From NCBI GenBank assembly GCA_902489515.1, contig CABUAL010000006.1, positions 1-17,386 on the forward strand: a stretch of 17,386 nt of DNA. Direction: 5' to 3'. The notes below the pieces were generated by a model. The model was not told the origin of the DNA. It was given only the letters and a program-made list of their open reading frames with translations, and made no database searches. This document shows positions 7,876-15,336 of this stretch, in pieces. Source of the stretch: an uncultured Collinsella sp. GTDB taxonomy: Bacteria > Actinomycetota > Coriobacteriia > Coriobacteriales > Coriobacteriaceae. Within the stretch, counting starts at the first letter, position 1; each line of letters begins with the position of its first letter. Both the position numbers and the translations under genes were made by a program.

Positions 7876-8321
7876 TGGACGGCGGAATCATCGAGGTTGG
7901 CGGCGTTAAGTACCCGGTCGCTTGCAATGCCTTCACTCCAATTGCCTATTCACGTGAGTTCTTCGTTGAGCGCAAGGACGGCTCGCGCCGTCCGAAGGAC
8001 ATCAACGAAGCCATCTCCGTTGTTCTCGATGTCTCGGCGGCGTCGAACATTCCGCCTATCGTGCCACTGCTTGAGATTTTCTACGCCTGCGCGAAGACAT
8101 ACAACGCCACTGCGAAGGAGAAAACAGACCTCGGTAAGTCCTTTGAGGATTGGGTTTGCGGCTTCCCGCAGACGGAATTCGACCTTGAGTGCAAAGGCGG
8201 TTGGGCATCTGACGTGATGCAGATCATCAAGGACAACTTTTTTCCGAACGCAAAAGCGGACGTGGAAGCCGCGCCCGCCGAAGCACCCGATGCCGCCGCT
8301 GCCGAGGGAACTGGAGAGTAG
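7875..8321 (+). CDS. Tail assembly chaperone (gpG-like)
   Basis: This 148-residue protein lies between tail tube and tape measure, where siphophages encode the chaperone that coats the tape measure while the tube forms. The N-terminus is a small strand domain (IIEVGGVKYPVACNAFTPIAY). A helical part follows (VPLLEIFYACAKTYN, EDWVCGFPQTEFD). It ends in an Ala/Pro/Glu linker (about residues 127-148). Codon use in the linker is clearly that of this frame. The next frame overlaps it and continues past the stop, as in lambda G/GT. The start is ATG in TAATG, overlapping the tube gene stop. Confidence 0.85.
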   Translation: MDGGIIEVGGVKYPVACNAFTPIAYSREFFVERKDGSRRPKDINEAISVVLDVSAASNIPPIVPLLEIFYACAKTYNATAKEKTDLGKSFEDWVCGFPQTEFDLECKGGWASDVMQIIKDNFFPNAKADVEAAPAEAPDAAAAEGTGE

Positions 8322-8508
8322 CTGCGACGCGCTCTACATCTACTCTTGCCAGCAGGCGGGATTGAGCGTCCAAGACCTGCACGACTTGTCTTACGTGCAA
8401 GTGCAAAACCTTATCGACGTGTACAGCTTCGTCAACGACGCTGTGGCATACGCCGAGGATGACGAGCAGGCGCGGCAGGCCGAAGCGGCCTTCTGGGCTG
8501 GCATGTGA
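8290..8508 (+). CDS. Downstream frame of the tail assembly chaperone (gpT-like extension)
   Basis: This frame lies +1 relative to the chaperone gene and is open upstream of the ATG at 8290. No Shine-Dalgarno sequence precedes that ATG. The part after the chaperone stop reads ALYIYSCQQAGLSVQDLHDL, then VQNLIDVYSF and a charged helix ending in AFWAGM. This is the usual look of the gpT half of gpG-gpT fusions. It is therefore likely made as a frameshift fusion (see the site at 8314-8321). With a -2 shift there, the fusion would be 148 plus 63 residues. The residues encoded between 8290 and 8316 are probably not used. Independent initiation at 8290 is possible but weak. Confidence 0.72.
   Translation: MPPLPRELESSCDALYIYSCQQAGLSVQDLHDLSYVQVQNLIDVYSFVNDAVAYAEDDEQARQAEAAFWAGM
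8314..8321 (+). other. Candidate -2 programmed frameshift site
   Basis: The last sense codon of the chaperone frame is GAG (8316-8318), directly before the TAG stop (8319-8321). Two bases back, 8314-8316 also reads GAG. A tRNA-Glu could therefore slip by -2 and re-pair perfectly, then read AGT AGC TGC into the downstream frame. A second candidate is a +1 slip on TTT TTT C at 8238-8244, but the frame-0 linker after it looks truly coding. -2 shifting is known in the tail chaperone genes of phage Mu. This site is inferred from sequence. Confidence 0.45.
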
Positions 8509-8519
8509 GCGTAAAGCGC

Positions 8520-8553
8520 CAGCGCACCTATGCGGTGCGCTGTTCTGTGCGCT
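8520..8553 (+). terminator. Hairpin between tail chaperone and tape measure genes (weak terminator or RNA element)
   Basis: CAGCGCACC (8520-8528) and GGTGCGCTG (8534-8542) form a perfect 9-bp stem with loop TATGC. A second GTGCGCT at 8547-8553 can compete for the same 5' arm (AGCGCAC at 8521-8527). The following bases are only loosely T-rich, so termination is likely weak or absent. It may limit read-through or protect a 3' end. The rest of the 81-base gap holds only the tape measure ribosome site AGAGGTGG (8579-8585). Confidence 0.5.
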
Positions 8554-8589
8554 CATTTCTTTCATTGACAACTGAAAAGAGGTGGAACC

Positions 8590-11196
8590 GTGGCTGTCAC
8601 GTACAAAGGTCTGACTATCAAGTTCGGCGGAGATACGACCGAGTTGCAGGGCGCGTTGAAGAGCGTGCAGAGCACGGCGAAGGATACGCAGAGTGCGTTG
8701 AAGGACATCAATCGCGCCCTGAAATTCGACCCCGGCAACACGGATTTGCTCGTTGAGAAGGAAAAGCTTCTCAATCGAGCATACAGCGAGACGAAAACGA
8801 AGCTCGATGCCTACAAGGCCGCGCTTGCGACGCTCGACGAGAAGAAGCGCAGCGGTGCGACGCTCACCGAGCGCGAGGAAGCGCAGTACTCGAGCCTTAA
8901 GGCACAAATCGCCATTTGCGAGAACCAGCTCGAGAGCTATTCCGACGATCTTAAAAGCGTCAGCCGCGAAGCCCAAGCATCGAAGAGCAGCCTTTACCAG
9001 TTCGGGCAGACAATTCAGGACAACAGCGATAAGCTGGAAAAGGCCGGCAAGGGTCTAGAGACTGCCGGAAAGACGATTACCGGTGCCGTCACCGGTACTG
9101 CTACCGCGCTTGTCGGTCTTGCCAGTAGCCAGGAGGAGCAGATCGAGCAGACGCATCAGCTGGACGCTGCCTGGAAGGATGCAGGCGGCACGTCCGAGCA
9201 GGCGCGAAGCTCCTATACCCTGTTTTATAAGCTGCTTGGCGAAGAGGACACCGCGACCGAAGCCGCACAGAACCTGTCACGCTTGACCACTAACCAGCAG
9301 GAACTGGACAAGTGGAGCAACATCGCCGCAGGCTCGTTCTCCAAGTTCGGCGATGCATTGCCGCTCGAAAACCTCGTGGAAGCATCGCAGGAGACGGCGC
9401 ACACCGGCACCGTCACCGGCGGTCTTGCCGATGCCCTCAACTGGGCAACGGCAAGCAACGAGCAGTGGAGCGCAGCACTCTCTGGCAACCATGCGGCACA
9501 GCAGGCTTTCAACGACCAGATCGCTCAGGGCGCTACCAAAGAGGACGCTTTCAATGCGGCGCTTGCCGCCTGCGGTGACGAGCAGGAGCGCTCCTCGCTT
9601 ATCACGCAGACGCTCGATGGCCTTTACGGCAACATTGGCGAGACGTATCAAGAGACTAATAAGACGATGCTCGACACGCGCGAAGCGCAGGCCGAGCTAA
9701 ACCAGAAGATGGCCGAAGCTGGCGAAGCGGCCATGCCCTTCAAGGAAAAGGCGCTCGAGCTTGGAACGACCTTGCTTGAGAAAGTAACACCGGCGCTCGA
9801 GGGCGTTAGCGATTGGTATAAGTCCCTAACGCCAGAGCAGCAGGACATGGCAACCAATGTCGTTTTGGGGACGGTTGCGTTCGGCGGGCTTACAACGGGC
9901 ATCGGCAAGACGCTCCAAAAGGGCATTGAGATCGGGCAGACGTTCAAGGACGTTGCCGGCGGCTTTGCTTCCCTCGCAGGCAAGTTCGGCGAGGGCGGCG
10001 GCGCTTTAAGCACGGCTGCAACAGGCTTCGGCGGCATCGCCGAGAAAGCGGGCGGCTTGGCATCGACCCTTGGCGGCAAGCTCTCTACAGGGTGGACATC
10101 GTTCACCGGATTGATCGCCGCAAACCCAATCTTGCTTGGCGTGGCTGCGGTTGCCGCTGCCGTCGCTGGCCTTACGTGGTTCTTCACACAAACCGAGACT
10201 GGTAAACAGCTCTGGTCTGACTTCACCGGCTGGATTTCAGAGAAATGGCAGGGCGTGCAGGATTTCTTCGCAGGCGTGCCGGAATTCTGGTCTGGGATTT
10301 GGGACGGGATAACCGGAAAGGCCGAAGAGGTCAAGAACGGCCTTTCGGAAAAGTTCGAAGGCATAAGGCAAGGCGCGTCCGATGCTTGGGAGGGCTTGAA
10401 GGCCAACGCGTCCGATGCTTGGGAGAATCTGAAATCCGGAGCATCTGAAAAATTCGGCGCTATCAGGGATTCAATCCAAACAGATATGAACACCGGCAAA
10501 ATTGTCGGTTCTTCGGCTTCAAATGCCCTTAAAGCTGCCATGAACGGTGATTGGGACGCTGCGAAGTCGCAGGCCGGTATTGCCTTCCAGGCTATCCAAA
10601 GCAACATCCAGACGAAGATGAACAATGCGAAGGATAATGCGATAAACGCCGGAAACGCCATCGGTGAGAAGCTTGGCTTTCCGGGGCTTGGCAGCAAGGT
10701 CGCTGGCGTTTTCTCGAACATCAAGAGCAATATCACTTCGCCGATCAATGATGCCTGGAACTTTGTCAGCGGCATCCCCGGCAGGATTCAGGGGGCGTTC
10801 AGCGGGATTCGCATCAGCTTGCCGCATATCAGCTTGCCGCATTTCCACGTCAGCTGGCGTGACATCGGTGGCGTTGTGGAGCTGCCGTCCATCAGCGTCA
10901 ACTGGTATGCAAAGGGCGCATCGTTCGACAAGCCTTCAATCATTGGCGTTGGCGAAGCTGGACTTGAGCACGTCACGCCCGATACAAAGCTGCGCACAAG
11001 CGTCAGAGAGAGCGTCGAGGCGGGTATTTCTCGCGTGCTCGACCGCCTAAGCGGCGGCTTCGGTGGCGGAGCCCAGGTGAACGTGACCGTCAACGCTACC
11101 GTTGCAAACAGCATGGACGCGTACACGACCGGTCAGCAGATCGGCGCTGGTATTGCCAGCAGGTTAAAGCAGAAGGGGGTGCCCGTTGGAGCTTAA
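8590..11196 (+). CDS. Tape measure protein
   Basis: This 868-residue protein is stretched inside the tail tube, sets its length, and is ejected with the DNA. The N-terminal 20-155 is predicted coiled coil (DTTELQGALKSVQ, many Lys/Glu/Gln). A Gly/Ala-rich hydrophobic stretch is at 155-180 and a strongly hydrophobic segment at 507-532 (ILLGVAAVAAAVAGL). An 11-residue duplication SDAW(E)GLKA/SDAWENLKS lies at 596-617. The C-terminal part has ISLPHISLPHFHVSW (742-756), then VNWYAKGASFDKPSIIGVGEAG, the signature of tape measures from Gram-positive siphophages. The GTG start at 8590 has AGAGGTGG upstream. No lysozyme-like or peptidase motif was seen. It overlaps the next gene by 11 bases. The length predicts a tail of roughly 130 nm. 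Confidence 0.93.
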   Translation: MAVTYKGLTIKFGGDTTELQGALKSVQSTAKDTQSALKDINRALKFDPGNTDLLVEKEKLLNRAYSETKTKLDAYKAALATLDEKKRSGATLTEREEAQYSSLKAQIAICENQLESYSDDLKSVSREAQASKSSLYQFGQTIQDNSDKLEKAGKGLETAGKTITGAVTGTATALVGLASSQEEQIEQTHQLDAAWKDAGGTSEQARSSYTLFYKLLGEEDTATEAAQNLSRLTTNQQELDKWSNIAAGSFSKFGDALPLENLVEASQETAHTGTVTGGLADALNWATASNEQWSAALSGNHAAQQAFNDQIAQGATKEDAFNAALAACGDEQERSSLITQTLDGLYGNIGETYQETNKTMLDTREAQAELNQKMAEAGEAAMPFKEKALELGTTLLEKVTPALEGVSDWYKSLTPEQQDMATNVVLGTVAFGGLTTGIGKTLQKGIEIGQTFKDVAGGFASLAGKFGEGGGALSTAATGFGGIAEKAGGLASTLGGKLSTGWTSFTGLIAANPILLGVAAVAAAVAGLTWFFTQTETGKQLWSDFTGWISEKWQGVQDFFAGVPEFWSGIWDGITGKAEEVKNGLSEKFEGIRQGASDAWEGLKANASDAWENLKSGASEKFGAIRDSIQTDMNTGKIVGSSASNALKAAMNGDWDAAKSQAGIAFQAIQSNIQTKMNNAKDNAINAGNAIGEKLGFPGLGSKVAGVFSNIKSNITSPINDAWNFVSGIPGRIQGAFSGIRISLPHISLPHFHVSWRDIGGVVELPSISVNWYAKGASFDKPSIIGVGEAGLEHVTPDTKLRTSVRESVEAGISRVLDRLSGGFGGGAQVNVTVNATVANSMDAYTTGQQIGAGIASRLKQKGVPVGA
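10375..10425 (+). repeat. Exact 18-bp direct repeat inside the tape measure gene
   Basis: GCGTCCGATGCTTGGGAG occurs at 10375-10392 and again at 10408-10425. The period is 33 bases, which is 11 codons, so the protein repeats ASDAWE at 596 and 607. The period matches hendecad coiled-coil packing and keeps the frame, so the duplication lengthens the protein without breaking it. Confidence 0.85.
10813..10842 (+). repeat. Exact tandem 15-bp repeat inside the tape measure gene
   Basis: ATCAGCTTGCCGCAT is present twice with no gap (10813-10827 and 10828-10842). It encodes ISLPH twice (residues 742-751). Perfect identity at third codon positions suggests a recent duplication by slippage. Confidence 0.9.
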
Positions 11197-11920
11197 GCGT
11201 AAGCGAAACCAAAGCGACAGCATTGTCTTCAACGGGCACGACCTGTCGAAGCTCGTCTACTGTAAGGTGCGACGCCCAATCATGGCGGACGTTTCGGCGA
11301 GCTTCGAGGATGCGCCCGGACGGCACGGCGAATACTTCAAGAACGCTCGTCGCGCCGGTTACGATTTGCAGATTGACATGTGGATTCGCACCGAGCACCG
11401 GCGCGAGGTCGCAAAGGCACGCCATGAGCTGGCGGCGCTGCTCTGGTCTGACGAGCCAGCGCCGCTTTATCTGCCTGATGACCCTACACGTTATTTGATG
11501 GCGATTGTTAGCGGCGCAACCGACCTTGACGAGATCACCGACGATTGTCCGCAGGCAACCGTTACGTTCCACATTGGCGACCCCGACTATTACGGTCAGC
11601 ATCGCCGGATGGACGTGAGCGGCGCAGCATCGTTCGCTGTCGGCGGCACGCTGCCTGCGGCGCTCACCGTGACGGCCAAGCCCGGCGCTTGCAGCTCTTG
11701 GCGCATCACCAACACCGACACCGCCGAGTTCGTCGAGGTTGTCCAGCCGTTGACTGCTTCGAGCGTGGTTCGGATGGATTTCGATAAAGAGCACGTGACC
11801 GTTAACGGCTCTGTCGCTCAGCTCAACATTATGAGCGACTTTTTCAGTGTTAAAGACCGTGCGCACATCAAAATCTCTAGCGGTTCCGCGACGTTGGAAT
11901 GGGAGGAAAGATGGCTTTAA
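11186..11920 (+). CDS. Distal tail protein (Dit family)
   Basis: This 244-residue protein should form the hexameric hub at the tail end on which the tip proteins assemble. The N-terminus has the Siphovirus tail-component pattern: IVFNGHDLSKLVYCKVRRP, then an ASFEDAPGRHGEYFKNAR strand turn, and a YDLQIDMWI strand with a long helix REVAKARHELAALL. A galectin-like C-terminal half follows, with GDPDYYGQ at about 131-138. The start is TTG at 11186 after AAGGGGGTG (11173-11181). The next in-frame ATG would remove the first strands, so TTG is preferred. It overlaps the tape measure gene by 11 bases and the Tal-like gene by 10. The gene order tape measure-Dit-Tal is standard. Confidence 0.87.
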   Translation: MELKRKRNQSDSIVFNGHDLSKLVYCKVRRPIMADVSASFEDAPGRHGEYFKNARRAGYDLQIDMWIRTEHRREVAKARHELAALLWSDEPAPLYLPDDPTRYLMAIVSGATDLDEITDDCPQATVTFHIGDPDYYGQHRRMDVSGAASFAVGGTLPAALTVTAKPGACSSWRITNTDTAEFVEVVQPLTASSVVRMDFDKEHVTVNGSVAQLNIMSDFFSVKDRAHIKISSGSATLEWEERWL

Positions 11921-14670
11921 CCAAGAAGGTCAACTTCACCCGTTTCAGCCGTTTTGGCGCGAATCTCGGACGGCTCACCTACACCGCAGCGACACATGAG
12001 GACGCCACGGACGGCACCGACGAGCTTAAGATCAGGTGCGACGAGGATTTAGGCAAGGGGGAGTACCTTGTTTGGGTTGACCGCCAAGGCGTTGTACATG
12101 AGCACATTGTCGACGCAATCGAGCGGCTCCACGATGACAACGGCAAGCCATATACCAGCGTAACGTGCATCAACTCAATCAACGAGACGTGGGATGACTA
12201 TATCGAGGACAAGCGACCGTCCGGCAGCGTGGCTGTGGCGCTCACGTCAATACTCGCTGGCACACGTTGGGAAGTCGGCAACTGCGACCAACCAGGCAGC
12301 GCTTCGCATACCTTCTATCACGTAAAAGTCCGCGAGGGCTTGAGCGACCTGCTCAAAACATGGGGCGGCGAGCTTGAAACCGTCATCGAGACGGACGGCG
12401 TGCGGGTCACACACCGATACGTGCGCGTGGTCGCGAAACGCGGAAACCAGCAAAGCCCCAAGCGCTTTACGTGGACTAAAGACCTCATAAGCATCAAGCG
12501 CAAGACCGGCAGCGCGAATCCAAAGACGCGCGTTTACGGTTACGGCAAGGGCGTTGAGACCGATGGAGGCGGTTTTGGCCGACGCTTGACTTTCGGCGAT
12601 ATAAACGGCGGCAAGAATTACGTCGAGGATACCTCCGCGACCGAGGTTTGGGGACATCCCGACGGCAACGGCGGCATCGCGCCAGCCGTGGACGTTTACG
12701 TTAACGAGCAATGCGAGGACGCGGCGCAACTCCTTGCCGAAACGAACGACTACCTTGAGCGAGCCAAAACGCCGACCGTCTCCTATGAAGCAAGCGTGAT
12801 CGACCTATTTGCTTTCGGTCGAGATTGGGAAAGCGTTGCTGCCGGCGATTGCGTGGCGATCATCGACAAGGGCTTCTCCGCTGCGGGAATCAGACTCAAG
12901 GGTCGCGTCTCGAAGCTGACCCGCGACTTGGTGACAGGCGATGCCACGGTGGTGTTCGGCAACTTAACCGATGATCTGGCCGACATCTTTCAGTCAATGG
13001 CGCAGCAGCTCAAGAGCGGCAGCAATCAGCGGGCTAACTACGATGCGGCGGCTGGCACGTCCGTCTCGTGGCTCAACCAGCTCATGGCGGCGCTCAACAA
13101 GGCGTTCAATGCCGTCGGCACCTACAAGGTCGAGACGTTCGAGCTTGGCGTGATCTACTCCAACGTGCCGCTGGATGCAGAAACAGGCGTGCCGCTTAAG
13201 TCAACGTCCGGCATGTGGGCGGTAAACATCAACGGCATGGGCATCCGCCTTGCCGCAAATCTTACAAGCGACGGTCAATGGAACTGGCGCACGTTCATCA
13301 CTGGCGCTCAAGTCAGCGCCGATTGCATCAACGCCGGAACGATGCGGGCAGACCGCATCCGCGCGGGCTTGCTCACCGACGAGGTGGGCGCGAACTATTG
13401 GGACTTGGAGACAGGCGAATTCCAGCTTTCGCCAAATGCCAAATACGGCGATGGCGGCTGGACTGTCGATGGCGTTATCGATGATCTGCACGGCGGAATG
13501 ACGCAGAACAGAAACGACATCGAGCATCTGGGGAAAGACTTCCAGACAAGGAACGAGGAACTAGACGAAACGATAAGCAGCCTCGACAAGACGGTTGACG
13601 ACATCGCCAAAGACGGCATCGTCACCGAGGCGGAGAAAGCTGCCGTAAATAAGATTCTCCAGACCGTGCAGAAAGATAAAGAAGACCTATCTGCACAACA
13701 CAAATCGCTGTCGGCAAACAAAAATTTGCAGATTCAGTTCAAGGCGCAAGTCTTAGAGCCGAGGTACAACAAAGCGTTCGGCGAGGGCGGAGCGTTCGAT
13801 GTCCTGATGTCAGCCATCTCGGATGTCACAAACTGCTCAACAGCCGAGGCGCTGAATGCCGCCATGTCGGATTATAAGAGCGCCTATGAAAACTATTCAT
13901 CCGCAGTAACAGTCTATGCGGCGGTAGCGCGACAGGCTACGAGCATGATTGCGCAAGAGGTAGCTAAGACCGATGCGGAGAAACTTGTCGAAAAGCTCGA
14001 CGAGAGCCTCAAACAGCAAGAGATCTTCAATCGGCTTACCAACAACGGAGCAAACAAAGGCATTTACATGTCCAGCGGCGAGCTGTACGTCAATGCGACA
14101 TACCTCAAGAGTGGAACAATCGGTGACGGTCAGGGGAAGAACTACTGGAATCTGACGAGCGGCTATTTCCAGACAACCTATGGTGTCATCGGCGGGCTAT
14201 CAATCGATAACAACAAATTGTATAGATATAAGCTTACGCTCGATTCGAACACCTCTGGTCTCTACATAGGTACAGACGGTTTCAGCGTCGGCGGCGGCAC
14301 CTGCTACACAGCAATGGCCAACGGATACCTATACGGCGGCACAGCTGAGGACATTACGGGCTACGTCGGATTCAACAACTACAACACCAAGTCCAAGGTG
14401 TATGGCGCGCGTCTCGCTGGCAAAGGGTGCATTTGCCTTCTCACCGATGACTGGATCGGCGTCGGCGAATACAAAGACCGTGGCGAGTACGTCTCCTGTA
14501 AGACCGGCATGAGCGGCAGCGTCACGCTCGTCGGGAACCTGAAAAGCTCGTGGACAAATCTTCAACTGACCGGAACGTATAACGTGTCCGGCCTTTGTCA
14601 AAACCTGTCTATGACTTGGACAAATTGGACGATCACTTTCGACCATGGACTAATGATCACGTCGCTATAA
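11911..14670 (+). CDS. Tal-like tail tip protein (phage minor structural protein, prophage-tail N-terminal type)
   Basis: This 919-residue tail-tip protein binds under Dit. Residues 1 to about 360 match the phage minor structural / prophage-tail N-terminal family: strand-rich ELKIRCDEDLGKGEYLVWVD, an FYHVKVREGLSDLLKTWGGEL segment and the long hub domain. A fibre-like part follows, with VSADCINAGTMRADRIRAG (468-486) and NYWDLETGEFQLS (495-507). Residues about 530-710 are a long helical, Glu/Lys-rich segment with DGIVTEAEK (568-576). A second NYWNLTSGYFQTT (744-756) and a Gly/Tyr/Thr-rich beta C-terminus complete it. No peptidase or glycosidase signature was seen, unlike tail-lysin Tal proteins. 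ATG 11911 follows GGAGG (11902-11906). ATG 11899 is in frame but lies before that site. Confidence 0.85.
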   Translation: MALTKKVNFTRFSRFGANLGRLTYTAATHEDATDGTDELKIRCDEDLGKGEYLVWVDRQGVVHEHIVDAIERLHDDNGKPYTSVTCINSINETWDDYIEDKRPSGSVAVALTSILAGTRWEVGNCDQPGSASHTFYHVKVREGLSDLLKTWGGELETVIETDGVRVTHRYVRVVAKRGNQQSPKRFTWTKDLISIKRKTGSANPKTRVYGYGKGVETDGGGFGRRLTFGDINGGKNYVEDTSATEVWGHPDGNGGIAPAVDVYVNEQCEDAAQLLAETNDYLERAKTPTVSYEASVIDLFAFGRDWESVAAGDCVAIIDKGFSAAGIRLKGRVSKLTRDLVTGDATVVFGNLTDDLADIFQSMAQQLKSGSNQRANYDAAAGTSVSWLNQLMAALNKAFNAVGTYKVETFELGVIYSNVPLDAETGVPLKSTSGMWAVNINGMGIRLAANLTSDGQWNWRTFITGAQVSADCINAGTMRADRIRAGLLTDEVGANYWDLETGEFQLSPNAKYGDGGWTVDGVIDDLHGGMTQNRNDIEHLGKDFQTRNEELDETISSLDKTVDDIAKDGIVTEAEKAAVNKILQTVQKDKEDLSAQHKSLSANKNLQIQFKAQVLEPRYNKAFGEGGAFDVLMSAISDVTNCSTAEALNAAMSDYKSAYENYSSAVTVYAAVARQATSMIAQEVAKTDAEKLVEKLDESLKQQEIFNRLTNNGANKGIYMSSGELYVNATYLKSGTIGDGQGKNYWNLTSGYFQTTYGVIGGLSIDNNKLYRYKLTLDSNTSGLYIGTDGFSVGGGTCYTAMANGYLYGGTAEDITGYVGFNNYNTKSKVYGARLAGKGCICLLTDDWIGVGEYKDRGEYVSCKTGMSGSVTLVGNLKSSWTNLQLTGTYNVSGLCQNLSMTWTNWTITFDHGLMITSL

Positions 14671-14681
14671 GGAGGTATGGA

Positions 14682-14870
14682 ATGACCACGTACAGAGTTG
14701 AGAAGGATGGACTCTCGTTTTACGTCCAACCGCACATGCTCGATTACTACGCTGCGAGTGGCTATGCCATATACAAGACTGTAGAGGAAAGCGTCACAGA
14801 CGTTGCCGCGGAAATCGCCGCGCTTGACGATTCGGCACCGATTGTGGAGGAAGTGAAGGTCAATGGATAA
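14682..14870 (+). CDS. Small phage protein of unknown function
   Basis: This 62-residue acidic protein has no family I can name. It has a short strand region (TYRVEKDGLSFYVQP), an aromatic-rich MLDYYAASGYAIYKT segment and an acidic helix (VTDVAAEIAALDD) ending in EEVKVNG. Small proteins of this kind commonly sit between tail-tip and fibre genes and may be accessory baseplate parts, but that is inference. ATG 14682 follows a perfect GGAGGT (14671-14676), so an upstream extension to 14595 inside the Tal gene is rejected. It shares 8 bases with the next gene. Confidence 0.75.
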   Translation: MTTYRVEKDGLSFYVQPHMLDYYAASGYAIYKTVEESVTDVAAEIAALDDSAPIVEEVKVNG

Positions 14871-15336
14871 AGGAATCGAATCTCTGGCAACCGCGCTCGG
14901 TGCCAGCGTTACGGAAAGCAAGCAGAGCATCGAAATCGAGAACATCATCCCCGATGAATATAGCAATACCCAGATGGAGCAGATGCTTATTGCGCTCGAG
15001 CCGCTTCTTGACCGCCGCGACATCGTAGGCTATGCCGCCGCACGTAATACGAGGGTGTTGCGTGCGGAGGCGCTTGAGTACCTAAAACGCCGCGATGAGC
15101 TTATCGCGCAGTACGGCGAACCTGAACTTGGCGATGATGGGCTTCCCACCGGTCGCACGCAGCTTCGCATCGGTTCAGACGAGCACAAGGCTTTCTGCCG
15201 CGAAATCGGGATGTACGCAAACATCAAGCATCGACCTAAACTGTTCAAGATTGCCTATGCCGACGCGATTGGAAAGATGACAGGAAACGAGATTTTGGCG
15301 TGCGAGTGGATGCTGGTCGACGGTGATGCCCGATGA
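14863..15336 (+). CDS. DUF1617-like phage protein, unknown function
   Basis: This 157-residue protein is helical and charged. The central part, RRDIVGYAAARNTRVLRAEA followed by a LKRRDELIAQYGEPELG turn, follows the DUF1617 pattern I know from phages of Gram-positive bacteria. In that pattern, an ArN helix is followed by an E-x-Y helix and a D/G-rich turn. Later come IGSDEHKAF and an acidic C-terminus. The function of the family is unknown. It sits in the tail-tip to fibre region, next to BppU-like genes, as here. The start ATG 14863 follows GGAAGTGAAGG (14849-14859). The match is by eye, so it could be another small structural protein. It overlaps the next gene by 4 bases (ATGA). Confidence 0.7.
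   Translation: MDKGIESLATALGASVTESKQSIEIENIIPDEYSNTQMEQMLIALEPLLDRRDIVGYAAARNTRVLRAEALEYLKRRDELIAQYGEPELGDDGLPTGRTQLRIGSDEHKAFCREIGMYANIKHRPKLFKIAYADAIGKMTGNEILACEWMLVDGDAR

Noticed and set aside
8565..8570. Perfect TTGACA -35 hexamer before the tape measure gene
   Set aside because: No -10-like hexamer lies 15-19 bases downstream; that interval holds the ribosome site and the GTG start.
8505..8756. 83-codon + frame overlapping the start of the tape measure gene
   Set aside because: It lies across the hairpin and in another frame of the tape measure gene. There is no ribosome site or recognisable product.
9648..10775. 375-codon open frame on the - strand inside the tape measure gene
   Set aside because: It is the complement of a gene with a clear family signature and strong codon bias. 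Its translation is Ser/Pro/Ala-rich without recognisable motifs, as expected for an antisense shadow.
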